Source of the DNA: VFKU01 sp964411925
Lineage (GTDB): Bacteria; Hydrogenedentota; Hydrogenedentia; Hydrogenedentales; GCA-2746185
NCBI GenBank assembly: GCA_964411925.1
Contig: CAYPNI010000168.1
Coordinates: 1 to 7,598 of the forward strand
DNA length: 7,598 nt
Reading direction: 5' to 3'
Part shown: piece by piece, positions 1 to 6,080 of the stretch
Position numbering within the stretch: the stretch's first letter is position 1
How the letters are laid out: each line of letters opens with the position of its first letter
Program-made: the position numbers and the translations under genes
Notes under the pieces: model-generated
What the model was told of the DNA's origin: nothing
Seen by the model: only the letters and a program-made list of their open reading frames with translations
Database searches by the model: none

Positions 1-293
1 GGGTCGTGAACACGATGGACGTGCGGCAGGCGCTGCTCTACGCCGAGACCGGCGAAGTTGACGCCGCGATTGTCTATGCAACCGACGCCGCAGCGAACGA
101 CAGGATCACGGTGATCGAAACGCTGGACGACGCCCTTGCGGCACCCGTGCGCTATTCGCTCGTTCGATTCGAGTCGGATGCTCGAAACGACGCAGCGGCG
201 GGCTTCTTTGACTATCTCCTTTCCGATGGTGCGTCCATCCGATTCGAGTCCGCCGGCTTCAAACGGCTCCCGCTCTCGGGCGGCGCCTCGTAA
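1..293 (+). CDS. modA: Molybdate-binding periplasmic protein ModA, C-terminal part (5' end cut by window)
   Basis: The reading frame is open from the first complete codon at position 3 to a TAA at 291-293, giving 96 C-terminal residues; ModA is usually about 250 residues, so roughly the last 40 % is present. The stretch DVRQALLYAETGEVDAAIVY followed by ATDA is the characteristic ModA segment. The Tyr in IVYATDA (fragment residue 25) matches by position the Tyr that contacts molybdate in known ModA proteins. The end (FFDYLLSDGASIRFESAGF) is the usual last helix of type II periplasmic binding proteins. ModA captures molybdate or tungstate in the periplasm and delivers it to ModB. It lies 45 bases upstream of modB on the same strand, which supports the call. 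The signal peptide and N-lobe lie outside the window. Confidence 0.88.
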   Translation, partial: VVNTMDVRQALLYAETGEVDAAIVYATDAAANDRITVIETLDDALAAPVRYSLVRFESDARNDAAAGFFDYLLSDGASIRFESAGFKRLPLSGGAS

Positions 294-338
294 CGCCGCG
301 GCTGCCGGGGAACCCAACGCTTCCGGGACCATCCTCCC

Positions 339-1034
339 TTGACGCTGACCGAAGCAGAGTGGAACGCGATCGCGCTGAGCGTACGCGTGTCCATTTGCGC
401 CGTCGCGGGGGGTCTGCCCGCCGCGGTGGCGCTGGCGTACTTTCTCGCGCGGACGCACTCGCGCGCGCGCTGGCTCGTGGACGTGCTCGTCAATCTGCCC
501 GTCGTCCTGCCACCCGTGGTTACGGGATACTTCTTGCTGCTGCTCTTCGGCCGGAGCGGTCCCATCGGCCGCGCGCTCGAATCGGCCTTCGGCGCGCACG
601 TCGTGTTTACGTGGATCGGCGCGGCGATCGCCGCGGGCATCATGGGATTCCCGTTCATCGTGCGTTCCGCGCGGCTCGGCTTTGAATCCATCGACCCGCG
701 TCTCGAGCGCGCCGCGCGCTCGCTGGGAGCGGGCCGTGCGCGCGCTTTCATCACGATCAGCCTGCCGCTCGCCTCGCGTGCCATTGTCGCGGGTACCGTG
801 CTCGCTTTCGCGCGCGCCATCGGCGAGTTCGGAGCGACTATCATGATCGCGGGCAACATCCCCGGCCGCACGCAGACCATACCGCTGCTCATTTTCTCCA
901 ACACGCAGACACCGGGGCCCATCGGCCAGAGTTGGCGGCTGGTCGCGGTCAGCATCGCGATCGCCGCGGCCGCCATCCTGGTCAGCGAATGGCTCGATCG
1001 CCGGGGACGCCGTCATGGCCGTGCTGATGCTTGA
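339..1034 (+). CDS. modB: Molybdate ABC transporter permease ModB
   Basis: This is a 231-residue inner-membrane permease, the usual ModB length. The N-terminus (MTLTEAEWNAI) matches the usual ModB start of the type M-x-L-T-x-x-E-W, which favours the TTG at 339 as initiator; no ATG or GTG gives a better alignment. Several hydrophobic segments are evident (about 10-35, 47-70, 88-108, 148-170, 198-217). Family hallmarks are LPVVLPPVVTGYFLLLLFGR (53-72), the EAA-type cytoplasmic loop that docks on the ATPase (about 123-147, with ERAARSLGAGRARAF), and the stretch with GEFGATIMIAGNIPGRTQTI (162-181). ModB forms the homodimeric channel through which molybdate passes from ModA to the cytosol. No convincing Shine-Dalgarno sequence precedes the TTG (upstream bases GGGACCATCCTCCC), so translation may depend on modA. 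Its end overlaps the start of modC by 20 bases. Confidence 0.95.
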   Translation: MTLTEAEWNAIALSVRVSICAVAGGLPAAVALAYFLARTHSRARWLVDVLVNLPVVLPPVVTGYFLLLLFGRSGPIGRALESAFGAHVVFTWIGAAIAAGIMGFPFIVRSARLGFESIDPRLERAARSLGAGRARAFITISLPLASRAIVAGTVLAFARAIGEFGATIMIAGNIPGRTQTIPLLIFSNTQTPGPIGQSWRLVAVSIAIAAAAILVSEWLDRRGRRHGRADA

Positions 1035-2088
1035 AGCGCGACATCAGTTCGCCGGCGGATTCGAACTCGACGCCGCGTTCGAAACCTCCGCCCAGATCAC
1101 GGCGCTCTTCGGGCCGTCCGGCAGCGGCAAGACCTCGATTGTCGAGACCATCTCGGGCATGCGGCGCTGCGGCCACGCCGTGATCCGTGTTGGCGATTTC
1201 TCGGTCTGCAACACCGCGGGCGGCCTTGATCTCCCGCCCGAATCCCGCTCTGTCGGTGCGGTCTTCCAGGATCTCCTGTTGTTTCCGCATCTCGACGTGA
1301 CGCGCAACCTGCGCTACGGAATGAGGAGCAGCCGCGCCGCCGGCCCGGAAATTCCGTTCGACCGGCTCGTCCACGTGTTGGAACTCGAACCGCTGCTTCG
1401 CCGGCCCGTCCGGGCGCTGTCGGGCGGCGAACGCCAGCGCGTGGCCCTCGGCCGGGCGCTGCTCAGCCGGCCGCGCTTGCTCGTGATGGACGAGCCGCTC
1501 GGCTCGCTTGACGAGCGCCTCAAACTGCGCATTCTCGGCTACCTCGAACGCGCGCTCGCCGAGTGGGCCGTCCCCGCGCTGTTCGTCAGCCACGTGCCCG
1601 CCGAGGTCCGCCGCCTCGCGCAATGGGTCATTCTCATGGACCGGGGCCGCGTCGTCGGCGCGGGCCCGCCCGAGGAGGTGCTCGCCGCGCCGGGCGTGAT
1701 GGCGCTCAAGCATGATTCGCGCCCGATGAATCTGTTGCGCGTCGCGCGTGTCCGCGAAACGGGCGGCCGCTGGCGGGGCGATGTCGGCACGCAGTCGCTT
1801 CAGTTGCCCGAGCTCAAGTCCACGCCCGCGGATGAAGTCTTCGTAGAGGTTCCGCCCGAATCGATTCTGCTCAGCCGCGAGGATCTACCCGGGGTCAGCG
1901 CGCGCAATCATCTTCGCGGGGTCGTGCGTGAAATCGTTGCGGCGGGCGGCGCGTGCTTCGTCGGTGTGGACGTCGGCCAGGTCGTCTGGGTCGAACTCAC
2001 CCCGGCCGCTGTCGCCGAGCTCGAACTCGCCAGGGGCGCAACGGTGTACTGTCTCATCAAGACGCAATCCCTGCGCGTGCTTGACTAG
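1015..2088 (+). CDS. modC: Molybdate ABC transporter ATP-binding protein ModC
   Basis: This 357-residue ATPase powers molybdate import, hydrolysing ATP on the cytoplasmic face of ModB. All nucleotide-binding motifs are present: Walker A GPSGSGKT (33-40), Q-loop Gln85 in VFQD, signature LSGGERQ (135-141), Walker B LLVMDEP (155-161), D-loop SLD (164-166) and H-loop His193 (VSH). The segment ESRSVGAVFQDLLLFPHLDV (76-95) is typical of ModC. The C-terminal part from about 290, beginning SARNHLRGVVREI, is a single MOP/TOBE domain, which in ModC binds oxyanion and can regulate transport. The ATG at 1015 lies inside the end of modB (20-base overlap), indicating translational coupling. The length and all active-site residues look intact. 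The domain order and context make any other importer, such as sulfate or iron, unlikely. Confidence 0.96.
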   Translation: MAVLMLEARHQFAGGFELDAAFETSAQITALFGPSGSGKTSIVETISGMRRCGHAVIRVGDFSVCNTAGGLDLPPESRSVGAVFQDLLLFPHLDVTRNLRYGMRSSRAAGPEIPFDRLVHVLELEPLLRRPVRALSGGERQRVALGRALLSRPRLLVMDEPLGSLDERLKLRILGYLERALAEWAVPALFVSHVPAEVRRLAQWVILMDRGRVVGAGPPEEVLAAPGVMALKHDSRPMNLLRVARVRETGGRWRGDVGTQSLQLPELKSTPADEVFVEVPPESILLSREDLPGVSARNHLRGVVREIVAAGGACFVGVDVGQVVWVELTPAAVAELELARGATVYCLIKTQSLRVLD

Positions 2089-2097
2089 CGTGCCCGT

Positions 2098-2150
2098 ATC
2101 GTCATTGCGAGAATCGAGCGCTGCGGCGAAGCGACGTGGTTCGCCGCGGG
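2098..2150. repeat. Degenerate intergenic repeat of the GTCATTGCGAG type
   Basis: The stretch begins with CGTCATTGCGAGAATCGAGC at 2099 and continues with GCGAAGCGACG before TTCGCCGCGG. It resembles the short dispersed intergenic elements, common in many bacterial genomes, that start GTCATTGCGAG and later carry a GCGAAGCAATC-like arm. Here the second arm does not restore an exact match to ATTGC, so this would be a decayed or variant copy. The recognition is from memory of such elements, and only one copy lies in this window. Confidence 0.4.
2123..2147 (+). terminator. GC-rich hairpin downstream of modC (possible weak terminator)
   Basis: GCGGCGAA (2123-2130) and TTCGCCGC (2140-2147) are perfect reverse complements separated by nine bases. 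They form an 8-bp stem starting 34 bases after the modC stop. No run of T follows directly (next bases are GGGCGCACTAAATTCTG), so this is not a classical intrinsic terminator. It may instead be a transcript-end stabiliser or simply the body of the intergenic repeat it sits in. Confidence 0.35.
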
Positions 2151-2164
2151 CGCACTAAATTCTG

Positions 2165-2193
2165 TTTACTTGTTCCGTGCCGACCGGTATCCT
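2165..2193 (+). promoter_or_regulatory. Candidate sigma-70-type promoter for the universal stress protein gene
   Basis: TTTACT (2165-2170) and TATCCT (2188-2193) each match four of six bases of the -35 and -10 consensus and are exactly 17 bases apart. They lie in the most AT-rich part of the modC-usp gap, and transcription would start near 2200, about 25 bases before the chosen start codon. The match is moderate and the organism's sigma-factor preferences are unknown. Confidence 0.35.
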
Positions 2194-2196
2194 CAG

Positions 2197-2220
2197 TCGC
2201 GCGAACGCGATCCCGAGGGG
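2197..2220 (+). promoter_or_regulatory. Small stem-loop and ribosome binding site of the universal stress protein gene
   Basis: TCGCG (2197-2201) pairs with CGCGA (2206-2210) around a CGAA loop, and four bases later comes GAGGGG (2215-2220). The GAGG core sits six bases before the ATG at 2225. This is the only purine-rich Shine-Dalgarno-like site near the gene, and it decides for the ATG at 2225 over an upstream GTG at 2177. The stem may mark or shield the 5' end of the mRNA; no regulatory role can be shown. Confidence 0.5.
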
Positions 2221-2224
2221 TCTT

Positions 2225-3124
2225 ATGCCCGACACAAAGCGAATCTTCGTCACCACCGATTTCTCGCCGTGCGCCGATTACGCCGTCGGCTACGCGGTAG
2301 AACTTGCGAAGCAGTTGCATGGCGAAATCGTGATCGGCCACGTCGTTGACACGTCGTATCTCACCTACGCCGCGCTCTACGGCCAGGAAGTCGTGGTCGA
2401 TCCCGGAGTCGCCAGCGTGGAGGCCGCAGCGAAGGATCATCTCGCCAAGACCGTAGATCGCGTCCAGGGCCTGGGCGTTTCCGCCTCCGGCGAGATCGCG
2501 CGCGGCGCGCCCGTGACCGAATTGGTCGGCATGATCAAGTCAAGCGGCGCCGCCCTCGTCGTCACCGGCACGCACGGACACACGGGCTTCAACCGGTTCC
2601 TCTTCGGCAGCACCTGCGAGAAGTTGTTGCGCCAATCACCCGTGCCCGTCCTGGCCGTAAAGCAGCCGGATGCCGGCGCGCGGTTCAAACCGGACGAGTT
2701 CGCCATCGATCGCATCGCGTGCACAACCGACCTCTCCGACCTTTCGCGGTCCGTCCTGCCGTTCGCGGCCGAGATAAGCTCGACGCTCGATGCCGAACTC
2801 ACCGTTCTGCACGTGATCGATGCCCGCATCGATACGCTGCCCTACGCCACCATCGAAGCGCCCACCCGGGACCAACTGAAAATGCGCGCGCAACACGTCC
2901 TGAAGGAATGGACGCAGTGGTTGAAGGCGCCGCAGATCGATTCGCGCGTGCTTCATGGGATCCCCGACAAGGTCATCGCCGAGTTCGTCCGCGATCACAA
3001 TATCGACCTGCTGGTTATGGCCACGCATGGCCACGGCGGGCTGGCCCACGCGCTCCTCGGGAGCACAACGGAACGCGTGGTGCGAACCGCACCCTGCCCC
3101 GTCCTGGTGGTCCGCCCGAAGTAA
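2225..3124 (+). CDS. Tandem-domain universal stress protein (UspA family)
   Basis: The 299-residue product holds two UspA domains, about 1-147 and 159-299, each with the Rossmann-like start (KRIFVTTDFSPCADYAVGYA; DRIACTTDLSDLSRSVLPFA). Domain 1 has an intact ATP-binding motif G-x2-G-x9-G-S/T (GTHG at 115-118, GS at 128-129). In domain 2 the first Gly is replaced by Ala (ATHG at 266-269, GS at 279-280), a common variation. Such proteins are cytosolic nucleotide-binding stress factors; the substrate and trigger cannot be read from sequence. No signal peptide or membrane segment is visible. The ATG at 2225 was chosen because it follows GAGGGG and places the first beta strand a few residues in; the in-frame GTG at 2177 would add 16 unconserved-looking residues. 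The gene appears to be its own transcription unit, convergent with the oxidase gene and only 15 bases from it. Confidence 0.95.
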   Translation: MPDTKRIFVTTDFSPCADYAVGYAVELAKQLHGEIVIGHVVDTSYLTYAALYGQEVVVDPGVASVEAAAKDHLAKTVDRVQGLGVSASGEIARGAPVTELVGMIKSSGAALVVTGTHGHTGFNRFLFGSTCEKLLRQSPVPVLAVKQPDAGARFKPDEFAIDRIACTTDLSDLSRSVLPFAAEISSTLDAELTVLHVIDARIDTLPYATIEAPTRDQLKMRAQHVLKEWTQWLKAPQIDSRVLHGIPDKVIAEFVRDHNIDLLVMATHGHGGLAHALLGSTTERVVRTAPCPVLVVRPK

Positions 3125-3139
3125 TCGAAACCGCAGCGA

Positions 3140-4429
3140 CTAGGCCTGCACCTTCCACGCGATCTCGCCCTCGGGTGCCGTGTACCAACCCGGATCCGAG
3201 TAATCCCCGCGCGTTTGGTCCGCGCGCACCTTGAACACGGTGAACATCCCGCCCATCTCGATCAGCCCGTGGGGGCCTTTGCCAGTCATCATCGGCAGCG
3301 TATTGGCTGGCCCGGGCATGTGTCCCGCGGCGGTGTGCTCCGCGTGCTCGGCCATACCCGCCTCGCCCATACCCATATAGTCGGGCAACAGCCGCCGGAT
3401 GCGCGCCTCGACGTCCCGTTGATTCACCCCGAGCATGTTCGGCACGTCGTGGCCCATGGGACCCATCGTGTGGTGCGACTTGTGGCAGTGAAACGCCCAG
3501 TCGCCGTTGTGATCGGCGACGAACTCGATGTCGCGCGTCGTCCCCACGGGCACCTGCACCGTCGCCATCGGCCACTGCGCCGATTTGGGTACCGGCCCGC
3601 CCTCCGTGCCGGTCACATGAAACACGTAGCCGTGAAGGTGAATCGGGTGCTCGTCCATGCTGAGGTTTCCGATGCGAATTCGCACGCGCTCGCCCTGCCG
3701 CGCGACCATGGTTTCGATGGCGGGAAACACCTTGCTATTGAACGAGAAAATATTGAAGTCGAGCATGACCGAGGGATCGGGCCGCCGCGTACCCGGGTGC
3801 ACCGCCCACGCATGAACCATGAACGCGTAATCGCGATCGGGCGGCGGCGACGCGGGACTCTTCGGATGGATGATGAACAGCCCCATCATCCCCGCCGCCA
3901 TCTGCACCATCTCGTCCGCGTGCGGGTGGTACATGTAGGTGCCGTGCTGCCGCAGCGTGAACTCGTACGCGAAGGTTTCGCCCGGCGCGATCTGCGGCTG
4001 GTTCAGCCCGCCCACGCCGTCCATGCCGCTCGGCAGGATGATGCCGTGCCAATGAATCGTTGTGTGTTCCGGCAGCTTGTTCGTCACCAGTATCCGTATG
4101 CGGTCGCCCTCGACGGCCTCGATCGTCGGCCCGGGCGTGCTGCCGTTATACCCCCAGCACGGCCCGACCATGCCCGGCGCAAACTCGTGCTCGAATTCCT
4201 CGGCCACAAGCCGGAACACCTTCACGCCGCCGTCCATCGTGTACGGCAGCGTCGTGCCGTTCAGCGTCCGCACCGGCGTGTAACCGCGCGCACCCGGCGC
4301 GTCCTCGCCGCCACCGACGGCTCCTGCGTCCGTCGGACCCGCAGCCGCCGCCGATCGCAGTCCGGCCAGCGCCGCCGCGCCCCCCAAAACGCCCCCCGCC
4401 GATTTCAACCAGTTCCGTCGTGAAATCAT
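3140..4429 (-). CDS. Tat-exported multicopper oxidase (copper-resistance type)
   Basis: The 429-residue protein starts with a twin-arginine leader (SRRNWLKS at 3-10, then an Ala/Gly/Leu-rich stretch to about 30), so it is exported folded with copper. Two cupredoxin domains follow (about 55-190 and 200-345). The four copper motifs are complete: HWHG (126-129), HPH (168-170), HPIHLH (261-266) and HCHKSHH with M325. Trinuclear-site ligands are thus His126, 128, 168, 170, 264, 266, 314 and 316. The type 1 site is His261, Cys315, His320 and Met325. Domain 1 has Pro where a second type 1 Cys would be. Residues 351-387 are rich in Met and His (for example YMGMGEAGM), typical of copper-handling oxidases. 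The end (GGMFTVFKV, then DPGWY) is a conserved tail of this subgroup as I remember it. Likely role: periplasmic oxidation of Cu(I) to less toxic Cu(II) with O2. It is coupled to the upstream outer membrane factor gene. Laccase-like use of organic substrates is an alternative. Confidence 0.94.
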   Translation of the reverse strand: MISRRNWLKSAGGVLGGAAALAGLRSAAAAGPTDAGAVGGGEDAPGARGYTPVRTLNGTTLPYTMDGGVKVFRLVAEEFEHEFAPGMVGPCWGYNGSTPGPTIEAVEGDRIRILVTNKLPEHTTIHWHGIILPSGMDGVGGLNQPQIAPGETFAYEFTLRQHGTYMYHPHADEMVQMAAGMMGLFIIHPKSPASPPPDRDYAFMVHAWAVHPGTRRPDPSVMLDFNIFSFNSKVFPAIETMVARQGERVRIRIGNLSMDEHPIHLHGYVFHVTGTEGGPVPKSAQWPMATVQVPVGTTRDIEFVADHNGDWAFHCHKSHHTMGPMGHDVPNMLGVNQRDVEARIRRLLPDYMGMGEAGMAEHAEHTAAGHMPGPANTLPMMTGKGPHGLIEMGGMFTVFKVRADQTRGDYSDPGWYTAPEGEIAWKVQA

Positions 4430-4441
4430 GATCTACTCCTC
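4430..4441 (-). promoter_or_regulatory. Ribosome binding site of the oxidase gene inside the end of the upstream gene
   Basis: On the minus strand the sequence reads GAGGAG TAG ATC ATG. The two final Glu codons of the outer membrane factor form a near-perfect Shine-Dalgarno (complement of 4436-4441), its TAG stop lies in the spacer, and the oxidase ATG follows six bases after GAGGAG. Ribosomes finishing the first gene would re-initiate directly, so the two proteins are probably made in linked amounts. Confidence 0.8.
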
Positions 4442-5881
4442 GTGATGATGTTCGTGTTCGTGAGAATCGGCGCTGGAGGCATCCGGTTCAGTTACCGGCG
4501 CCACCGTGGATTGGACGGGATCTTCTCCACCCTCGGGCAGCGGCCCCGCGATCAGCCTTTCGATCTCCACCAGCGCAAGCCAGTAATCCCGGCGCGCCTC
4601 GATCGCCCCGCGTCGCGTCTCCAGTTCGGCCTGCTTCGCCTGCAGTAAGTCGTATACGCCGATTAGCATCCCGTTGTAGTGCAGTTGCGACTCTTCGACC
4701 AGCGCCGCATGCAGCGGCAACAGCTCGCGCGTGTACGTAGCCAACCGATCCCGCGACTCCGCCAGTCGCGCCGCAGCGGACCGCACCTCCGTGCGAATGT
4801 CCAGTTCGAGCGCATCCCGCTCCGCGCGGCTCATCTCCAGCATGGACCGCGTCCGCATCACGTCGCCCCGGCGCCGATCGAACAGCGGAACCTCGATCTC
4901 CAGTGTCGGCCCGACGACCCATTCGCCGCTCGGTTCGCGTTCACCGCTCGCGCCGACGTCGATCATTCCCGTGTAGCGGAACCGCCGCGCGAGTTTCAGC
5001 GCGAACTCCATCGCGTCAACCTCGTGCCCCGCGGCTGCGAGGTCCAGCCGCTGCGCGACGGCGGCCTCCTCCAGCATCGCCGCGTCCATGGAACCACCGG
5101 CGGGTTCCGGGTAACGCATGGGCCAATACATCTGCGGTGCACCCGGCCGCAACCCCATCAACCGCCGCAGACGCTGCTCCTTCTCGACAACGTCCGCCTC
5201 GAGTCGTCTCGATTCCAGCCGCGTCGTCGCGTCAAAGGCCTCGTGCGACACGCGCTCGAGCCGGCTCAGGTTACCCGCGTCGAACTGCCGACGCGCGAGT
5301 TCGGCCGCCGCGCCGGACGCCTCGGTCGTCAACGAGACCAGCTCGCGTTCCTGCTGTGCGCTGAAGGCCGCGTAATATGCCGCGCGCACCTCGGCCACGA
5401 GCCCCAGCAACCGCTCCGCCGCGCGCAGTTTCGCGGATTCGAAATGTTGCGACTCGATCTTCCGCCTCAGCGGCACCATCAGCGCATCGAGCACCGGGAA
5501 TACGGTCTCGACTTCCGCGTTCGTGCCCGAACCCGATCCCGTGACGAACCGCGCCATGCCGAACAGCGTCGGATTTGGCAGCGTCCCCGCCTCGATCAGG
5601 TCCGCGCGGCTGATGCCAAGTTCCGCAAACGCCGCGGCCACGTCCGGGTTTTTCAGCAGCGCAATCTGCGTCGCGGTGTCGACCGTGAGCGGCTCGTCCA
5701 GCAGCACGGCGACCGCCTCGTCAACCGCCGCGCCATCGTCGGGAGTCCATGCGATGTCCCGCGACGCGCGCTCCTGCACCAGTCCACGCACCTCTTCCAC
5801 GCCGTGGTCGTCCGGCACATGCGCGCACCCGGCGATCAACACCGGCACGCACGCAAGCATGAAACTTCGTCGTTTCAACAT
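4433..5881 (-). CDS. Outer membrane factor lipoprotein, CusC/CzcC-like TolC family
   Basis: From the ATG at 5881 the product is 482 residues. It begins MLKRRSFMLACVPVLIAGC, a lipoprotein signal with lipobox IAGC and lipidated Cys19. Two outer-membrane-efflux repeats follow (about 65-245 and 275-445), both rich in alternating Ala, Arg, Glu and Leu as in the long helices of the periplasmic tunnel. The first has ALLKNPDVAAAFAELGISRA (74-93) and PNPTL (102-106). The second has GPTLEIEVPLFDRRRGD (324-340), the typical strand-turn of heavy-metal RND outer membrane factors. The protein trimerises in the outer membrane and is the exit duct of tripartite pumps. The last nine residues, HEHEHHHEE (474-482), are His-rich and may bind metal. 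AAAAGGTG (complement of 5891-5898) precedes the chosen ATG by nine bases; upstream in-frame starts at 5905 and 6043 would bury the lipoprotein signal. The RND pump and adaptor are not in the window. Confidence 0.93.
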   Translation of the reverse strand: MLKRRSFMLACVPVLIAGCAHVPDDHGVEEVRGLVQERASRDIAWTPDDGAAVDEAVAVLLDEPLTVDTATQIALLKNPDVAAAFAELGISRADLIEAGTLPNPTLFGMARFVTGSGSGTNAEVETVFPVLDALMVPLRRKIESQHFESAKLRAAERLLGLVAEVRAAYYAAFSAQQERELVSLTTEASGAAAELARRQFDAGNLSRLERVSHEAFDATTRLESRRLEADVVEKEQRLRRLMGLRPGAPQMYWPMRYPEPAGGSMDAAMLEEAAVAQRLDLAAAGHEVDAMEFALKLARRFRYTGMIDVGASGEREPSGEWVVGPTLEIEVPLFDRRRGDVMRTRSMLEMSRAERDALELDIRTEVRSAAARLAESRDRLATYTRELLPLHAALVEESQLHYNGMLIGVYDLLQAKQAELETRRGAIEARRDYWLALVEIERLIAGPLPEGGEDPVQSTVAPVTEPDASSADSHEHEHHHEE

Positions 5882-5890
5882 AAGACTTAG

Positions 5891-5898
5891 CACCTTTT
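5891..5898 (-). promoter_or_regulatory. Ribosome binding site deciding the outer membrane factor start
   Basis: On the minus strand AAAAGGTG is followed by nine bases (CTAAGTCTT) and the ATG at 5881. The in-frame ATG at 5905 has only a weak GCGAGAA before it. Start 5881 also puts the lipobox Cys at residue 19, the normal position. Confidence 0.6.
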
Positions 5899-5979
5899 CT
5901 CTCATTTCTCGCGCCCAAGAGTGTGTCAGGGTTAAGCAAGGCACAGAGTATGAAGCGATTGCCGACCCCGCGCGGGTGG

Positions 5980-6009
5980 CAGGCTTAAGCGGGGTACAGC
6001 TTAAGCCTG
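5980..6009. promoter_or_regulatory. Perfect 11-base inverted repeat with twin GCTTAAGC palindromes (operator or hairpin candidate)
   Basis: The arms CAGGCTTAAGC (5980-5990) and GCTTAAGCCTG (5999-6009) are exact reverse complements around the 8-base spacer GGGGTACA. Each arm contains GCTTAAGC, itself a palindrome, so the two copies are also direct repeats 16 bases apart. A further related site, GTTAAGC, lies at 5931-5937. The element is 99-128 bases upstream of the outer membrane factor ATG, inside the 199-base gap between two same-strand genes. No T-run follows on either strand, which argues against an intrinsic terminator. A dimeric repressor or activator site for the metal genes, or an mRNA leader hairpin, are the likeliest readings. 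No promoter could be placed with confidence beside it. Confidence 0.5.
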
Positions 6010-6045
6010 TTTCCAGCCTCACCCGCCAACGGACCGGACACAACT

Positions 6046-6066
6046 TTCCCGTAAATGATTCGGGAA
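6046..6066. other. Short inverted repeat after the Cys-rich protein gene
   Basis: TTCCCG (6046-6051) and CGGGAA (6061-6066) pair over a nine-base AT-rich loop (TAAATGATT). On the minus strand it begins 15 bases after the stop codon of the Cys-rich protein gene. The stem is short and no T-run follows (AGTTGTGTCC), so a terminator role is weakly supported. Confidence 0.25.
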
Positions 6067-6080
6067 CTAAGGAGAGAGAA

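Noticed and set aside
212..1713. Minus-strand open frames at 212-976 and 982-1713 under modB and modC
   Set aside because: They are antisense to genes with full family signatures, and their translations show no domain or plausible composition.
2177..2224. GTG at 2177 as start of the universal stress protein
   Set aside because: It has no ribosome binding site, it would lie upstream of the candidate -10 element, and it would add 16 residues ahead of a typical Usp N-terminus.
3125..3139. Bidirectional terminator between the convergent stress protein and oxidase genes
   Set aside because: The gap is only 15 bases, and neither it nor its flanks shows a GC-rich stem followed by a T-run on either strand.
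3215..4423. Long plus-strand open frame (402 residues) opposite the oxidase gene
   Set aside because: The translation is dominated by Arg, His and Pro without a recognisable domain. The opposite strand encodes a complete multicopper oxidase with every copper motif. GC-rich coding DNA often leaves such antisense frames open.
4679..5890. Long plus-strand open frame (403 residues) opposite the outer membrane factor gene
   Set aside because: It has Arg/Gln/His-rich composition and no motif, and it lies wholly under a clear TolC-family gene on the other strand.
5967..5976. CCCGCGCGGG palindrome next to the large inverted repeat
   Set aside because: Palindromes of C and G of this length are expected by chance in DNA this GC-rich, and the flanks do not extend the symmetry.
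5882..6043. Longer start of the outer membrane factor (ATG at 6043 or 5905)
   Set aside because: The extra 54 residues would place a non-signal sequence before a canonical lipoprotein signal and would cross the perfect inverted repeat. The ATG at 5881 has a better ribosome binding site and a normal lipobox position.
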